Shown here piece by piece: positions 53,780 to 64,000 of a DNA stretch of 64,000 nt. Position 1 is the stretch's first letter, and every line of letters begins with the position of its first letter. This DNA is from Selaginella moellendorffii (Eukaryota > Streptophyta > Lycopodiopsida > Selaginellales > Selaginellaceae). The notes under the pieces were generated by a model. The model did not search any database, was not told the DNA's origin, and saw only the letters and a list, made by a program, of their open reading frames with translations. Position numbers and translations under genes: made by a program. The stretch lies in NCBI RefSeq assembly GCF_000143415.4, contig NW_003314345.1:139339-203338 (forward strand), read 5' to 3'.

Positions 53780-54340
53780 TCCTTGCGCCTTTGGAAGGGT
53801 CGCACTGGGGTTTCAAATGTATAGTAGGGATAGTGGGTAGATTAGTTATAATTGACTAACTTGAAGCATAGTTTACCTCCCACTTGCATGTTTGTTTTTA
53901 TTTTGCATTTGGTTTAGGTAATCTCTATACCATGTTAGTTAGTGGAATACGCATATCTTGGCATTAGGCCATCGATATATTGAAATAGGGTAAGACTCTA
54001 TTTGGGTCTATTTTGCTTGCTGGTTATGGCATTAGGATGTTAAAAGTTCTAAGATTGTTCCCATGTCATTCCATACTTCTATCCTTTTGCTCTTTGAGTT
54101 GAATGCTCACAAGTCACTTTATGCTTTGGTTCCTTTGCTCTTTCGCTACAAGCTTGGGAGTTTAGCTCTGTTCTTTTAATCATTGGCCCAAGGCCTTGAA
54201 ACTTGGGTTCTGCTCTACTGTCTTTAGACACGTGGCATGTGACACATGGCATATAGAATGTTTAAGTTCTACTTTATGGTTATGCTATGGTAGATCACCA
54301 TAAAATAAAGGGTGAAAACCATATGCACTAGAGTGCATCA
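53780..54340 (-). repeat. LTR-like dispersed repeat, family A, inverted copy
   Basis: Reverse complement of blocks found at 57740-58240: 'GTATAGTAGGGATAGTGGGT', 'GGCCCAAGGCCTTGAAACTT', 'GGTTATGCTATGGTAGATCA'. It starts directly after the 61-bp palindrome, so the palindrome may mark the element boundary or its internal junction. Confidence 0.6.
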
Positions 54341-54584
54341 CAACAAGTTGAAATCGCTTATTATAATATAGAACCATAATAGATAATCTACCAAGTGCCA
54401 ACAAAATCTAATATAAGGTGTTTAGGGATGCTTTTGAACGGTAAATATTAAACTTTGATTTATGGTAATAAGTTTGCTTTTGTTCCAGCCCCATGAACAA
54501 AAGTAAGTAGGATTTTCGAGATGGTGTTGGTTGTATTGCTGCAACACCAATGTCAACCATATAAAGTAGCTTAAAGACACTGTA

Positions 54585-54800
54585 GTGATTAAACCTGATG
54601 CAATACTTAAAGAATTATCAGTTGTTAATAGGGTTATATTCACCTCAAATGAGATTGAAAACCTTGAGAAATTTGGTTTAAATCTTGAGAGGAGAGTTGG
54701 AGATATGAGTGACAAAATTGAGACTATTCCCATAGAGATGCGTAAGAGGTCAGTAAGAAAAGGTAAGGTAGTTAAATTTATTGGTATTGTCTCCAAGTAG
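54585..54800 (+). CDS. Small coding-like ORF, about 71 aa, unrecognised
   Basis: The frame reads 'IKPDAILKELSVVNRVIFTS', 'NEIENLEKFGLNLERRVGDM' and 'SDKIETIPIEMRKRSVRKGK' to TAG. It opens upstream without an ATG at its first codon. Mixed charged and hydrophobic composition in an AT-rich region looks coding, perhaps a leftover exon of a mobile-element gene. No family recognised. Confidence 0.25.
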   Translation: MIKPDAILKELSVVNRVIFTSNEIENLEKFGLNLERRVGDMSDKIETIPIEMRKRSVRKGKVVKFIGIVSK

Positions 54801-54814
54801 AAGCAAGGTAAACC

Positions 54815-55430
54815 GTTGCTAATTAAAGTTTAATATTATTATTCTTAATTATCACTAATAAAAATCATGTTTATTCTTTGCTCTAGATGTGTGAGTAGCT
54901 CAACTAATGGTCTAGGTGCGTAAATAGTTTTAGGGTTCTAGCTTTCCTGTACTCCTCTTTCTCAACAATTATACTTGAACTTTTGCCTCTACTTTTCAGT
55001 ATCTTTGCAACTCTCAACACATGTAACTCCTATATAAAGAATCAGAGTAAGGAACCATATAATATTTCTAGCCACTAGAGCTTAGTCTAGAGCTTCAACC
55101 ATGGACATAGTTATATTAAACTCCATCATTACATTTCATTAAATAATAATATAAATACAGGATAATATAGCACATTCCTTTATATTAAAATTTTATTAAT
55201 TATTTTTTATTTAAAATGAAAATTTAAACAAATTATATTATCATTTTATAAAATTATTAAAATATTTGTAGTCAAAACTGTTATTTTATTAAAAATATTT
55301 TTAAATAAAATTAATTAAAAAAGTAATAAAGTATTACTTTAAAAAAAATAGCATAGTAAATTATCCCATGAGAATCTAAATTATCATCTAAGGGAGGGCA
55401 TATTGCATCTTAACCCATGCTATATAGACT
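54815..55430 (-). repeat. AT-rich repeat, inverted relative to 27740-28300
   Basis: Reverse complement of the block at 27800-28290: 'GGGTTCTAGCTTTCCT', 'GCCACTAGAGCTTAGTCTAG', 'ATAATATAGCACATTCCTTT'. The central part is almost pure A/T. No coding content. Confidence 0.7.
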
Positions 55431-55439
55431 CTAATAATG

Positions 55440-57430
55440 ATTCAAGATTAGGCACATAAGTATGTACATTCCCTATGTCCCAAAGGGACTAACATAAAAA
55501 CTACATCTCTCAACTGGGTACTCTATGTGATAATCTTGCATCTCAACCAAATGTAATCTTGAAGTAAAAGAGGTTGTGGTTGTTTTTTTTAGATTATGTT
55601 GATATCCAAATGTCCCCCTCCCAAGCCAAATGTAAAACAAAGTTAGGGGGGCACCACTGCCAAGGGATCTTATTGTTGTCCACTCTCCCGAAACATGGGA
55701 GCTATTTGTTCCTCCACCCCTCTAGTCACCCATTCGTTTAGGATGGCATAGTGGAGGCATACCATAACAAGAGTAAGTCTCCACCACAAGGTCACCACTA
55801 TAGAAATTTTCACTTGTTGTTTATCAAAATGGTGGTGATTATACACTTCCTAAAGTGCTTGCACTTCTATCACTATCCAGATAGCTTAGTGCTTGTGGCC
55901 TATTGCCTCCCACACCAACATAAAGACTTCAACTCCAATCTTATCCCACTGGACTTGCATACCCCATTTGTATTGTCCTTAATATTAAATATGCCTCTAA
56001 GCCAGACTAGTGGCCGAACCTCTTGCTCGTTTGAGCTAATGGAGAACATTCCCCTTTCTAGCTTCAAACTCCGGAACATCCTCTAGTTCATGCACTGTTT
56101 TGAGAATTTGTCACCATACTTCTTTTGTCACATTGCATTCCCATAAAACATGCTATAGTATCTTTAGTTCACCACACTCCTTGCACTGTTAGCATGTTTC
56201 TTCCTAGAATTGCTATTTAACTGGTAACCCATTGTTTGCCACTAACCAAAAGGTGGCCTTGACCTTCTCTTGCACCAATAGTTTTCAAAAGGTGAGTGTG
56301 TTGTCCACCATTTAGTTTGCCTTGACTCCTTGTTTGATCCCCTTCTTCTATAGCTCGGGGATCTCCTTAGAGACCTCCTCCTTGCTTGTCAAGAGACCAT
56401 CTTATGCTTCCTTGACTTCAAACAAGAAAAAGTGAGAATGTTGTCCCCCTCAAGCATAGCCGTCACTACCAGTTGTTTCAAGGCTTGTCGCACTATTTGG
56501 ATCCCCCCCTTAACTTCCTCATCTGTCACTAGTGGCATGACCTATTTATCACTTGTCGGTAGCAACATATTGCTTTGCACAACCTAGTAGGGACGATTAA
56601 CATTTTGTTCTAGAGATACAACAAACCATACCTCCATATTGCCATCCCCCCAGATTGGTGTTAGGGCCATAAATGCCCCTGTCCAGGCTCCAAATCTATT
56701 TTTTTTCCCTATCTAATTTTGCATCATATATTCAACATCACAAAGTCCCCAGGTTTGAGACATCATCTTAGCCAAGGCTACCCCTTCTTTGCCTCGGATG
56801 CTACAAAGAAGATCCAAAGGAACCTTCCTCCACTATTATAGGTTGAAAACTTGTATATTCCTTGTTTTTTTCACATCCCTCAACACCCCCATCAGTTGCT
56901 TGAGAGTTTGAAAGCCACTAACATGTAACTTTTTCCTAGGCTGAGGACTACCAGAATTAGCCTCTATTCTTTAACAATCTTTTCAAAGTGGATAGCAAGA
57001 CATTCTGTAGGGAAGAGCACTACATGCTATATCTAGCATCTCTCAACTGATTGGAAACTTGCTTCACAGCTTAAAAATCCCTTGGACCAATGTGCCTCTC
57101 TTGACCACCTATTTTGGCTCTTCAGCAAAGAGCAAATGCAAATCCTCCATCCACTATCTTATAGTGTTATATTTGAGCTAGATCACAAGTAGACTTTGCC
57201 TAAATATGAGCTTCCATGGTTGGTTACTTGGTTAGGAGAATTTTGTAACATAGCACCTTTGCCATGTCACATGGACCAATAATGCTGAGACCTCCCAAAA
57301 CTTGTGGATTGCCAAATAATTTTTGCCATGATTCTCCCTATGACTAGTGTGCCCTACCATACATATTTACATACCATCATGCATACCTTTTTGGGAGTGT
57401 ATTCAAGAATAGGCCAGATCTAAAGATGGT
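55440..57430 (-). mobile_element. LINE retrotransposon remnant (reverse transcriptase 3' part and zf-RVT)
   Basis: Longer, better-kept relative of 4255-5830. Minus-strand translation with stops shows a reverse-transcriptase thumb-region motif near 57250-57310 ('LGGLSIIGPCDMAKVLCYKI', compare GGLGI....A..AKW), then a zf-RVT-like 'CKECGELKDTIACFMG' near 56100-56190. No open frame of useful length remains. The 5' part of the element is absent. Confidence 0.7.
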
Positions 57431-57439
57431 ACCAAATAG

Positions 57440-57720
57440 ATCAAAGTTATTGGGATAGGGAGGCACAAAAAAATGTTATCCTCTAGAGGCTTTAGATTTG
57501 GGCTAATAAAGATGTTATATTAGAAGCTAAAAAAGTTAGAGTAATAACAAGCAATAGCCCTCATGCAATCTCTCAGAGCTTCTTAAAGAAGTTTCTAGCT
57601 TCAAAATGAGGTTTTGCTAAATAGTAATCTTCTCAAATACAAGGAGAGTGAAGACATTGACAAGAGTGAAAGAGGTGTAATGAGGACAAAAAGGTAATAA
57701 TAGACATTGATTGATTTATT
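57440..57720 (-). repeat. Inverted copy of 27400-27740
   Basis: Reverse complement of 27400-27740 ('TTATCCTCTAGAGGCTTTAG', 'AGTGAAGACATTGACAAGAG'). With 54815-55430 it forms a long interrupted inverted repeat with the 27-28 kb region; the LINE remnant lies between its two halves here. Confidence 0.7.
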
Positions 57721-57724
57721 TGCA

Positions 57725-58540
57725 AAGTTGGCACGTGGTTTTCACCCTTTATCTTATAGTGATTTACCATAGGATAACCACGAAGCGGAGCCTAAACCCT
57801 CTATGTGCCACATGCCACATGTCCCCAAGGATAGTGGAGTGGAACCCGAGTTTCAGGGCCTTGGGCCACTGAATAAGGAATAGAGCCAAACTCCCAAGCA
57901 TGCAGCCAAGGAACGAAAGAATTAAAGCATAGAGTGTTCAACCCAAGGAGTGAAGGGACATGAGCATGGAGTGACATTGGAACAGTCCTAGAGCATCTAC
58001 ATCTCAATGCCAGGACCAATACGCAAAATGGAGCTAAACGGAGTTTAGTGCTACTTTAGTATACTAGTGGCCTAATACGACGATATTGGTTCTCCATCAG
58101 CTAGCATAATGTGGAACTTGGGTTTAGACCCAAGTCGAATGCAAAACAAAGACAGGCACGCAAGCAAGAGTTAAACTATGCCTCAAATTGGTCAGCTATG
58201 CCTGACCTACCCACTATCCTTACTAACATAGTGTGGAATTTGGGTTTGGCCCCAATTGGAATCCAAAACAGGGATGGGCCCCCAAGTTAAATTATCCCCC
58301 AAATGGGTTAGTTAGGCTTGCCCTCCCTCCTATAAATAGGAAACCTTAAAACCCCCCCCCCCCCCCCCCCCCCCCCCCCTCTTCTCAAGGAATACATGCT
58401 TTGGGCTTTCACCCTTAGCCATCCTTATTATATTAAGAGTTGGTCTCTAGTACTAACTTGAAACTTACTAAATATGAAATGGCACTAGATTGCGAATTTG
58501 GATATGAAATGAACACCATTGTGATTGAATAGAACTTACA
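57725..58540 (+). repeat. LTR-like dispersed repeat, family A, longest copy, with poly-C tract
   Basis: The most complete copy of the family also seen at 17690-18240, 53780-54340 (inverted) and 1471-1729 (inverted fragment). It has a TATAAATA motif at 58331, a 28-base C run at 58352-58379 at the same relative place as the G-run in the PPR gene, then 'GCTTTGGGCTTTCACCC'. An internal duplication of about 140 bp ('CATAGTGTGGAA.TTGGGTTT') is present. The order promoter motif, pyrimidine leader and conserved 3' block suggests an LTR. Confidence 0.65.
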
Positions 58541-58669
58541 CAAGATGCATGGTAGTGACTAATTTCTCAACTAACTTAGGTGGAAACTGAAAAAGGATCT
58601 AGCAATACCAACTTCTTATCATCATGGTAGTAAGGAAAGAATATCTAAAGGACTAGCCAATAAATAACT

Positions 58670-59055
58670 TTTGATATCTGCAGTCACATTCACAACAATT
58701 ATGGATGGGCACCTTAAAGTACAATACAACAATTTATGTGTTTTATAACCCAAAAAGCCAAACTTCAAACATACAATTGTCCAAGTATATCAAGAAGCTT
58801 AAGGGATATGTAGGTGCATATAGTTTTCACCCTTTATCCTTTGGTGCTTTACCACCTTATCCCTTGGACACATGGGCCAAAGCCAATGGAGCAAAAATTA
58901 GTCTTACTGAACAAAGGGATAGAATCAAACTCCTAGTTAAGGAATGAAGGAATTGAAGCACATAATGACTTCTTAACATACAACCCAAGAAGCAGAGGAA
59001 CAAGAATATGGAGCAACATGAAATTAGTCCTAAAGCATTTATCATCCCAACACTC
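58670..59055 (+). repeat. Dispersed repeat, direct copy of 18595-18988
   Basis: Matches 18595-18988 and then, at about 59055, jumps to sequence equivalent to 20950. The 1.9-kb methyltransferase pseudogene present in the other copy is absent here, replaced by a short 'CCAACACTCACAAGG' junction. Confidence 0.7.
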
Positions 59056-62000
59056 ACAAGGTAAAAGTTTGTTTTCATTATTTCTTTTTACTCTGTTTTG
59101 TGCTACTTATGGTCCATGTGAAGATCATGTCAAGAGCCTATAGATATAGTTCAGTCTTCTTAAGACTATACTTCCAAGCCTCAAGTCAAACTCTATATTC
59201 CATTGCCATCTTTTATATCTTCCACGAGAGATATCCACTCCAAGATGCAAAGGCATCATAATTTTCAAAGCCCAGCCTATGTTCTTAGTGTGAGAAGATT
59301 TGAGAGTACCCTTTGACCACCACTTTGCGTTCTTTCCATATTAATATAGTCTCCCTAAACCTAATGCTTGCAATGAGATTACCAACATTTCGAGGTTGAC
59401 AAACCTGAATTTTACACCTTCAAGGAACCCCATGGAAATATCATATGTTATTCAGAGTTTATGGGCTTTGAAACCCAGCACCTTATCCCAGTGGTCAACT
59501 GTCATGAATTCCATAGTTCACCTGCAAAAGAAGGTACCATTCAAGAATATTATGTACTTACTAATGCAAGTCATAAGTTGTGGCTATAAATGACACTTGT
59601 GCATGTTCTTCCACATGACTGCAAGCCCGTGATAAATTCCAAACACCTATATATGTGAGTCCATCTGAACAAAGAAAAACTAAGCAAGTAATTCAGAGCT
59701 CCAAAAGTATTACTTCATCTGTGATCTTATGGGGAAGCTTCCATTGCATGGATAACCATAGTTATCTAGCTTTCATACTCGCTCTATTCATGCCTAAAGC
59801 ATCCAAGTTGCAAAAAAGTCTGTGCTTTTTGGCTCCATAGTAACAGTCTCCCAGATCTGACAATAAGAAAATATATAAAACTTAGCCCCAGATCAAAGAG
59901 CACACCAAAGTTCCATTGGAGGTGAGCTCAAAGATCTCAATTGACCATTGCCTGAGCAAAAGAACACTTAGCCACCAGAGGAAAATGAGCCAAAAGGCCA
60001 TTCAAACAAAGAAAAAAAACTTTGCTTTTGTTCTTGAAAACATAGTCCTTACTTCCAAGTTAAAATTTTGCAGCTTGCAGCTAACAAAAACTTAAAAACT
60101 TTCCCAGATGCTTGAAAATTAGAATGGAACCTTGATAGGATGCTATTTTGTTTGTCTCTGCCAAAGGATAACTGTTCTGATGCAACTTGGCCAGCATTCT
60201 CATAGGTTTTCTGGACATTTGACCTAGAAAATCCATCTTTGAAGTAGGGAGCTTATCTTGGAAAGTATCAAAGCCACCTTACCAAGACAGTGCTAAAAAT
60301 GTGGTGGCAGCCAACACAATCCCCAACATGTTTTGCAAGAATTAATGTAGATTCCTTAGCATGGCTGTAGAATAAAACTTCTACGAGACCAGAAGTGTGT
60401 AAATAATAATCACCAATTTTCTTAAGAGAATTTATAAACTAGAGTATTAACTGTTTAGGAAAAGACAAGATTATTCTAAATGAATATTATGGGATATTCT
60501 ACTATTTAATATCTAAGTATATTCTAGGTATTGCTTATGCAAACCAAAAATACATTAAAAATATCACTACCAACCATGACAATATGATAACATATAAGGT
60601 ATAGTAGATGCAATCTAGCATATGTAACTATACTCTCTTTTTCATGTTGCCCTTCATACCTAACCACCTAGGACAACTCAGAATCTAAGCACTATGCCAT
60701 AGTAGATAGCGACAAGTGAGGGTTCATCTTAGGGTTTAGGTGCTCGCATTGCCACCTGCTCACTTCAGCACAAAACAATGCCATCCATGGCAGTGCCAAC
60801 AGTGGGCAATGGGACATGGAGCAAATGGAGCAGGGGCAGCAGTCCTTATGGTTGGGCAGTAGCCTTATTGACATGCAGCTGCAGCAGTATTAAAAGATCA
60901 GCAGCAGCAGCAGTGGTGGTGGCAAAAGACCATAGCAGCAGACAACAGCAACAACAGTAAAAGTACATCTAGGATTAGTGTAGGTTCCTCAGGAAGAGAA
61001 GAGAGCACTTTCCACTTGGGACAATGAGTCTAGTGATGATAGTGAAGCAAGTGGAGATAGCAAAGATGTTCATTTCTTTGCCATGAAAAATGGATTGACA
61101 ATGGAAGAAGTTACTTTGGTTCATGTGACAATCTGTACTTTGTGACCAAAGCATCAAAACTTCACAATATTTTGACAGGGGTTGGTTGGCATGGGATGTT
61201 TTTGATGAAGCAAGCACTAGACATAACAACAAAGTTGTGGGAGCTAATTGACTTTGGAATATGTAGGAAGCAACTAGGGAATGATGGATGCCTATGGCAT
61301 TTTGAGGTGGGTTGGGATAAAGCTTTGGAATCATAATGTTTGTTTAGCATTGCAAATCATTGATCTAGTGTGGCATGCCTAGTGGTTTTAACAAGTTATT
61401 GATTATAATATACCATCATCCCATTACATTGTGGTTGTAGAGCTTTGTATGAACATATGAGGTGATACAGTCTATGACATTTACATTGGAGTTGTAAAGC
61501 AGTTTAGTCAGCCTAGACTCATGCATAAAGATTTTGGACCAATTTTAATCTCATTGAAAAAGATATGAATGAGACTTTAGGTGTGGATGAGCATTCTTTC
61601 ATAGAAGGGCCCTTTAAAAGAAACACTAGAAGATAAAATCCATAAAACACATTAAAATGTGTTTATAAAAATTCAACATAAAAAACCAATTTACTATATA
61701 AAATCACATGTTTTCAATATAATATTTTAGGTTTTATAACTTAGTAGAAAGATCAAACAAACCATTCTAGCATTCTTATTAGCAATAAATTTTCCTATTT
61801 TTTTCATTCTTAATATAAATATCCACAATCCTAAATAAAAAATTTTCTATTAATTTGTTTTCATTTCCAAGTTGGTTGGCTTAGAATCCTTTGGCAATGA
61901 ACAAATAGGAGTCAATTTTGATTCTTATCAAGAAGGCCATTTCCTTTGAAAATTGAAAGTTTAAACTTTTTAGAAATGCTTGAATTTAGGGGCATTCTTT

Positions 62001-63973
62001 AAAAAATTTGAGTTGGGAGAATTTTTGGCTTATGACATTCAATTATAAGTTGGGGCATAAAATGTTTATGCCTTGGTTTTTAGTAATGAATAAAATTATA
62101 GAATCCCAAACTTGAACACAGTCACTTTGCTAAAAAAATTGCACATACAAACCGTCAAACAACTTTAATTCAACAAATATATTATAGAAAAGTTTTAAAA
62201 TTTTATAAGGATATTCTATATGTTGCTTCTTGTTGCACAAGAATTTTTTCTAGTGTGAATGACACAATTAAAACAAAAATTTATAGCAGTTTTTGAGTTA
62301 ATTATTTTAAAAATATAATATTTTATTTTTTGATTCTCAAATCCTAAAATGTATGAAATTGCACTATGACTTCATCAAATAAGTGTTCAATGTACTTCTT
62401 ATACCATTTGCTTCACTTTCTTTAGATGTTACTAAAGACTAATGAGTTTGTCTAATGATCTTTTGCTTAACAATATAGTAGAAATAATTACTCAAAATTT
62501 AACTATATATACATTCAAGAAGCTGGGTTTATAGTTAGATGTGCTAAAATTTTGTTATACCTTTTTGCTTAGTTTTGTATGACACTCAAGTGATGTTTGA
62601 CTAGGAGTATCATAATTAGTGGCACTAATTGACAACTACCTTTTATAAGAGAGAGACTTTTTAAAAGTCACTCTTTGTACTATTAATCTAGAAGTGAGTA
62701 AGTACTAGTTTTTACTTACAAAATTCTTCAAAATTACAAAATTCTTTACCACTCTACACATATTTATTGTGTCTTTATTCTATGTGTCGAGCTCTAAAAC
62801 CTTCCCAAGCTCAAACTTAAACAAATCCTCACTATTATAACCTTCACTTACAATCTTATCAAAAAAACTTACCGAAATGTTAATGGCACATAGCCCATAT
62901 ATATAATCACTTAACTTTAATGTATATAGCGCCTTAAATCAAATGTGACTTAAAGCGATTCTGGTGAATGAAATAGTAAAAGAAACAATAAAAGTAAAAT
63001 AAAAAAGTATTTTATATCTTTTCTTATTAACCGATCACTTTGCACCTCATGCATAAATTGTTTGGTGTCTAGATCACTTCATTTAATTTATACTATTGGG
63101 AAAAACATGGTTTAATTAAAAACCCAATAAACCCTAGAGCAAAACCTATGCATGAACTTTGTATATTAAAAGGAACAAAAAAAGAAAAAAAACACATATG
63201 TTTAGTATTTACTTTGAAACTTTTTGCCTTAATATTAATTAAAGTTTTTTAACAAAAAATCTTTCATAATAATTCAAAAGTGGTTGAACTTCCCTAATTT
63301 CATCCATTTCTATGCTTAATTTGTTAAATATTTTTAGCTCACTAGGTGGTTGTGCATGAAATTTCTCAAATACGTTCAACCATTAAATTTCATCTTTAAA
63401 CTAAGATTTTTAAAAGCTAAATCAAAAATTATACAGCATAATAATATAAAAGCACCAAGTTATTATACATAGTTAATTGATAAATTTTCCATTTATCTAA
63501 TCCTCAACCAATCTCCAAAGACATTTAAATTATTATCTAATATAAAGAATAACCAACTTTGATGTAAAATATCCAAGTCAAACTTGGTAATTCACATGTT
63601 GTTATGAATTTAACATATGTTCTAGGGGAAATTCAAGAGCAAAAATCAATCTAAAAATTAAAAAGGGGGAAGAGAAAAATTAGACTTATAAGCCTATAAA
63701 CTCTATTTGCCCTTTGGATCTTGAGTGTAATTTTTTTTATTTTCTTAGTGAGAACCATAGATAATACAAATAGATGTTGATTTTTTCAAAGATAGAAAAG
63801 CTCAATGAGGTATATGGAAAAAGATTGTTAAAAGATTTATCAATTAAATAAAACTTATAAAAAGAAATGAGATTTCTATATTCTACACTCTCTATTTTTT
63901 GTATAAGAGTTTAATATAATAATGTTTATTTAATATATGCTTAATCACCTTACTCTACTTGTATTGAAGTATA
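59055..63973 (+). repeat. 5-kb direct repeat, copy 2 (partner 20940-25866)
   Basis: Collinear with 20940-25866 from 'GGTAAAAGTTTGTTTTCATT' to 'CTTACTCTACTTGTATTGAA'. It carries a short extra segment near 59300-59345 and small indels. The CAG-rich patch is at 60770-60960. Past about 61340 it is extremely AT-rich and non-coding. It ends at 63973, where an MpaB-relic block begins. Confidence 0.8.
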
Positions 63974-64000
63974 ACATATGGGCTGGAGACCTTCCAGATA
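63974..64000 (+). pseudogene. Start of another MpaB-relic block, cut by the window end
   Basis: The last 27 bases (CATATGGGCTGGAGACCTTC...) are the reverse complement of 48482-48508 and match the start of the block at 28405, so the duplicated relic continues beyond the window. Confidence 0.6.

Noticed and set aside
58352-58379. Telomere-like or satellite DNA
   Set aside because: A pure C run with no repeat unit such as CCCTAAA; it belongs to the family A repeat.

Overview
The window looks like nuclear DNA of a vascular plant, most probably a lycophyte of the Selaginella type. The genes are GC-rich with very short introns (about 50-70 bp, GT-AG) and lie a few hundred bases apart. There are long PPR editing-factor genes, class III peroxidases, a plant SPINDLY gene and a plant RAB5, with AT-rich repeat blocks between gene islands. 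The species is an inference; no sequence search was possible. Coordinates I read by eye may be off by a base in places.

Layout. 1-16970 is a gene island: the 3' part of a LEA_2 gene, a DUF538 gene, a DYW-type PPR gene interrupted by a repeat-derived segment, a patchwork of duplicated gene ends and a LINE remnant (3280-6130), a class III peroxidase, a second PPR gene, a peroxidase with a long Pro/Val-rich N-terminal extension, a second DUF538 gene, and a Lys/Glu-rich coding region that appears spliced to a decayed Sen1/UPF1-like helicase. 16970-34900 is mostly repeats: LTR-like copies, a broken methyltransferase copy, a 5-kb block repeated at 59-64 kb, a miniature retrotransposon with 5S-rRNA-like LTRs, relics of an oxygenase-like gene, and a 3.4-kb palindrome of two hAT transposon relics. 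35182-46110 is the second island: TatD nuclease, peroxidase, lipid-transfer-like protein, RAB5, SPINDLY and a complete seven-exon Golgi-type methyltransferase. 46640-53000 holds an inverted pair of intronless MpaB/DUF2236 oxygenase-like genes, each followed by a convergent tRNA-Asp gene, plus fragments of the same unit. 53000-64000 is repeats again.

How parts relate. The ordinary genes do not form one pathway. Cell-wall or secretory functions recur (three peroxidases, the methyltransferase, the LTP-like protein, RAB5), as do organelle RNA-editing factors (two PPRs). The strongest theme is duplication of a unit made of methyltransferase 3' flank, tRNA-Asp and MpaB-like gene, copied several times in both orientations. 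Repeat copies in AT-rich blocks differ from GC-rich relatives largely by C-to-T and G-to-A changes, as expected for silenced, methylated DNA.

Most notable: the LTR-derived segment inside the PPR gene whose GT-AG ends would keep the frame; the 5S-carrying (Cassandra-like) elements; the MpaB/tRNA-Asp amplification; the Pro-rich peroxidase fusion; and the reciprocal loss after duplication of a PPR-peroxidase pair.
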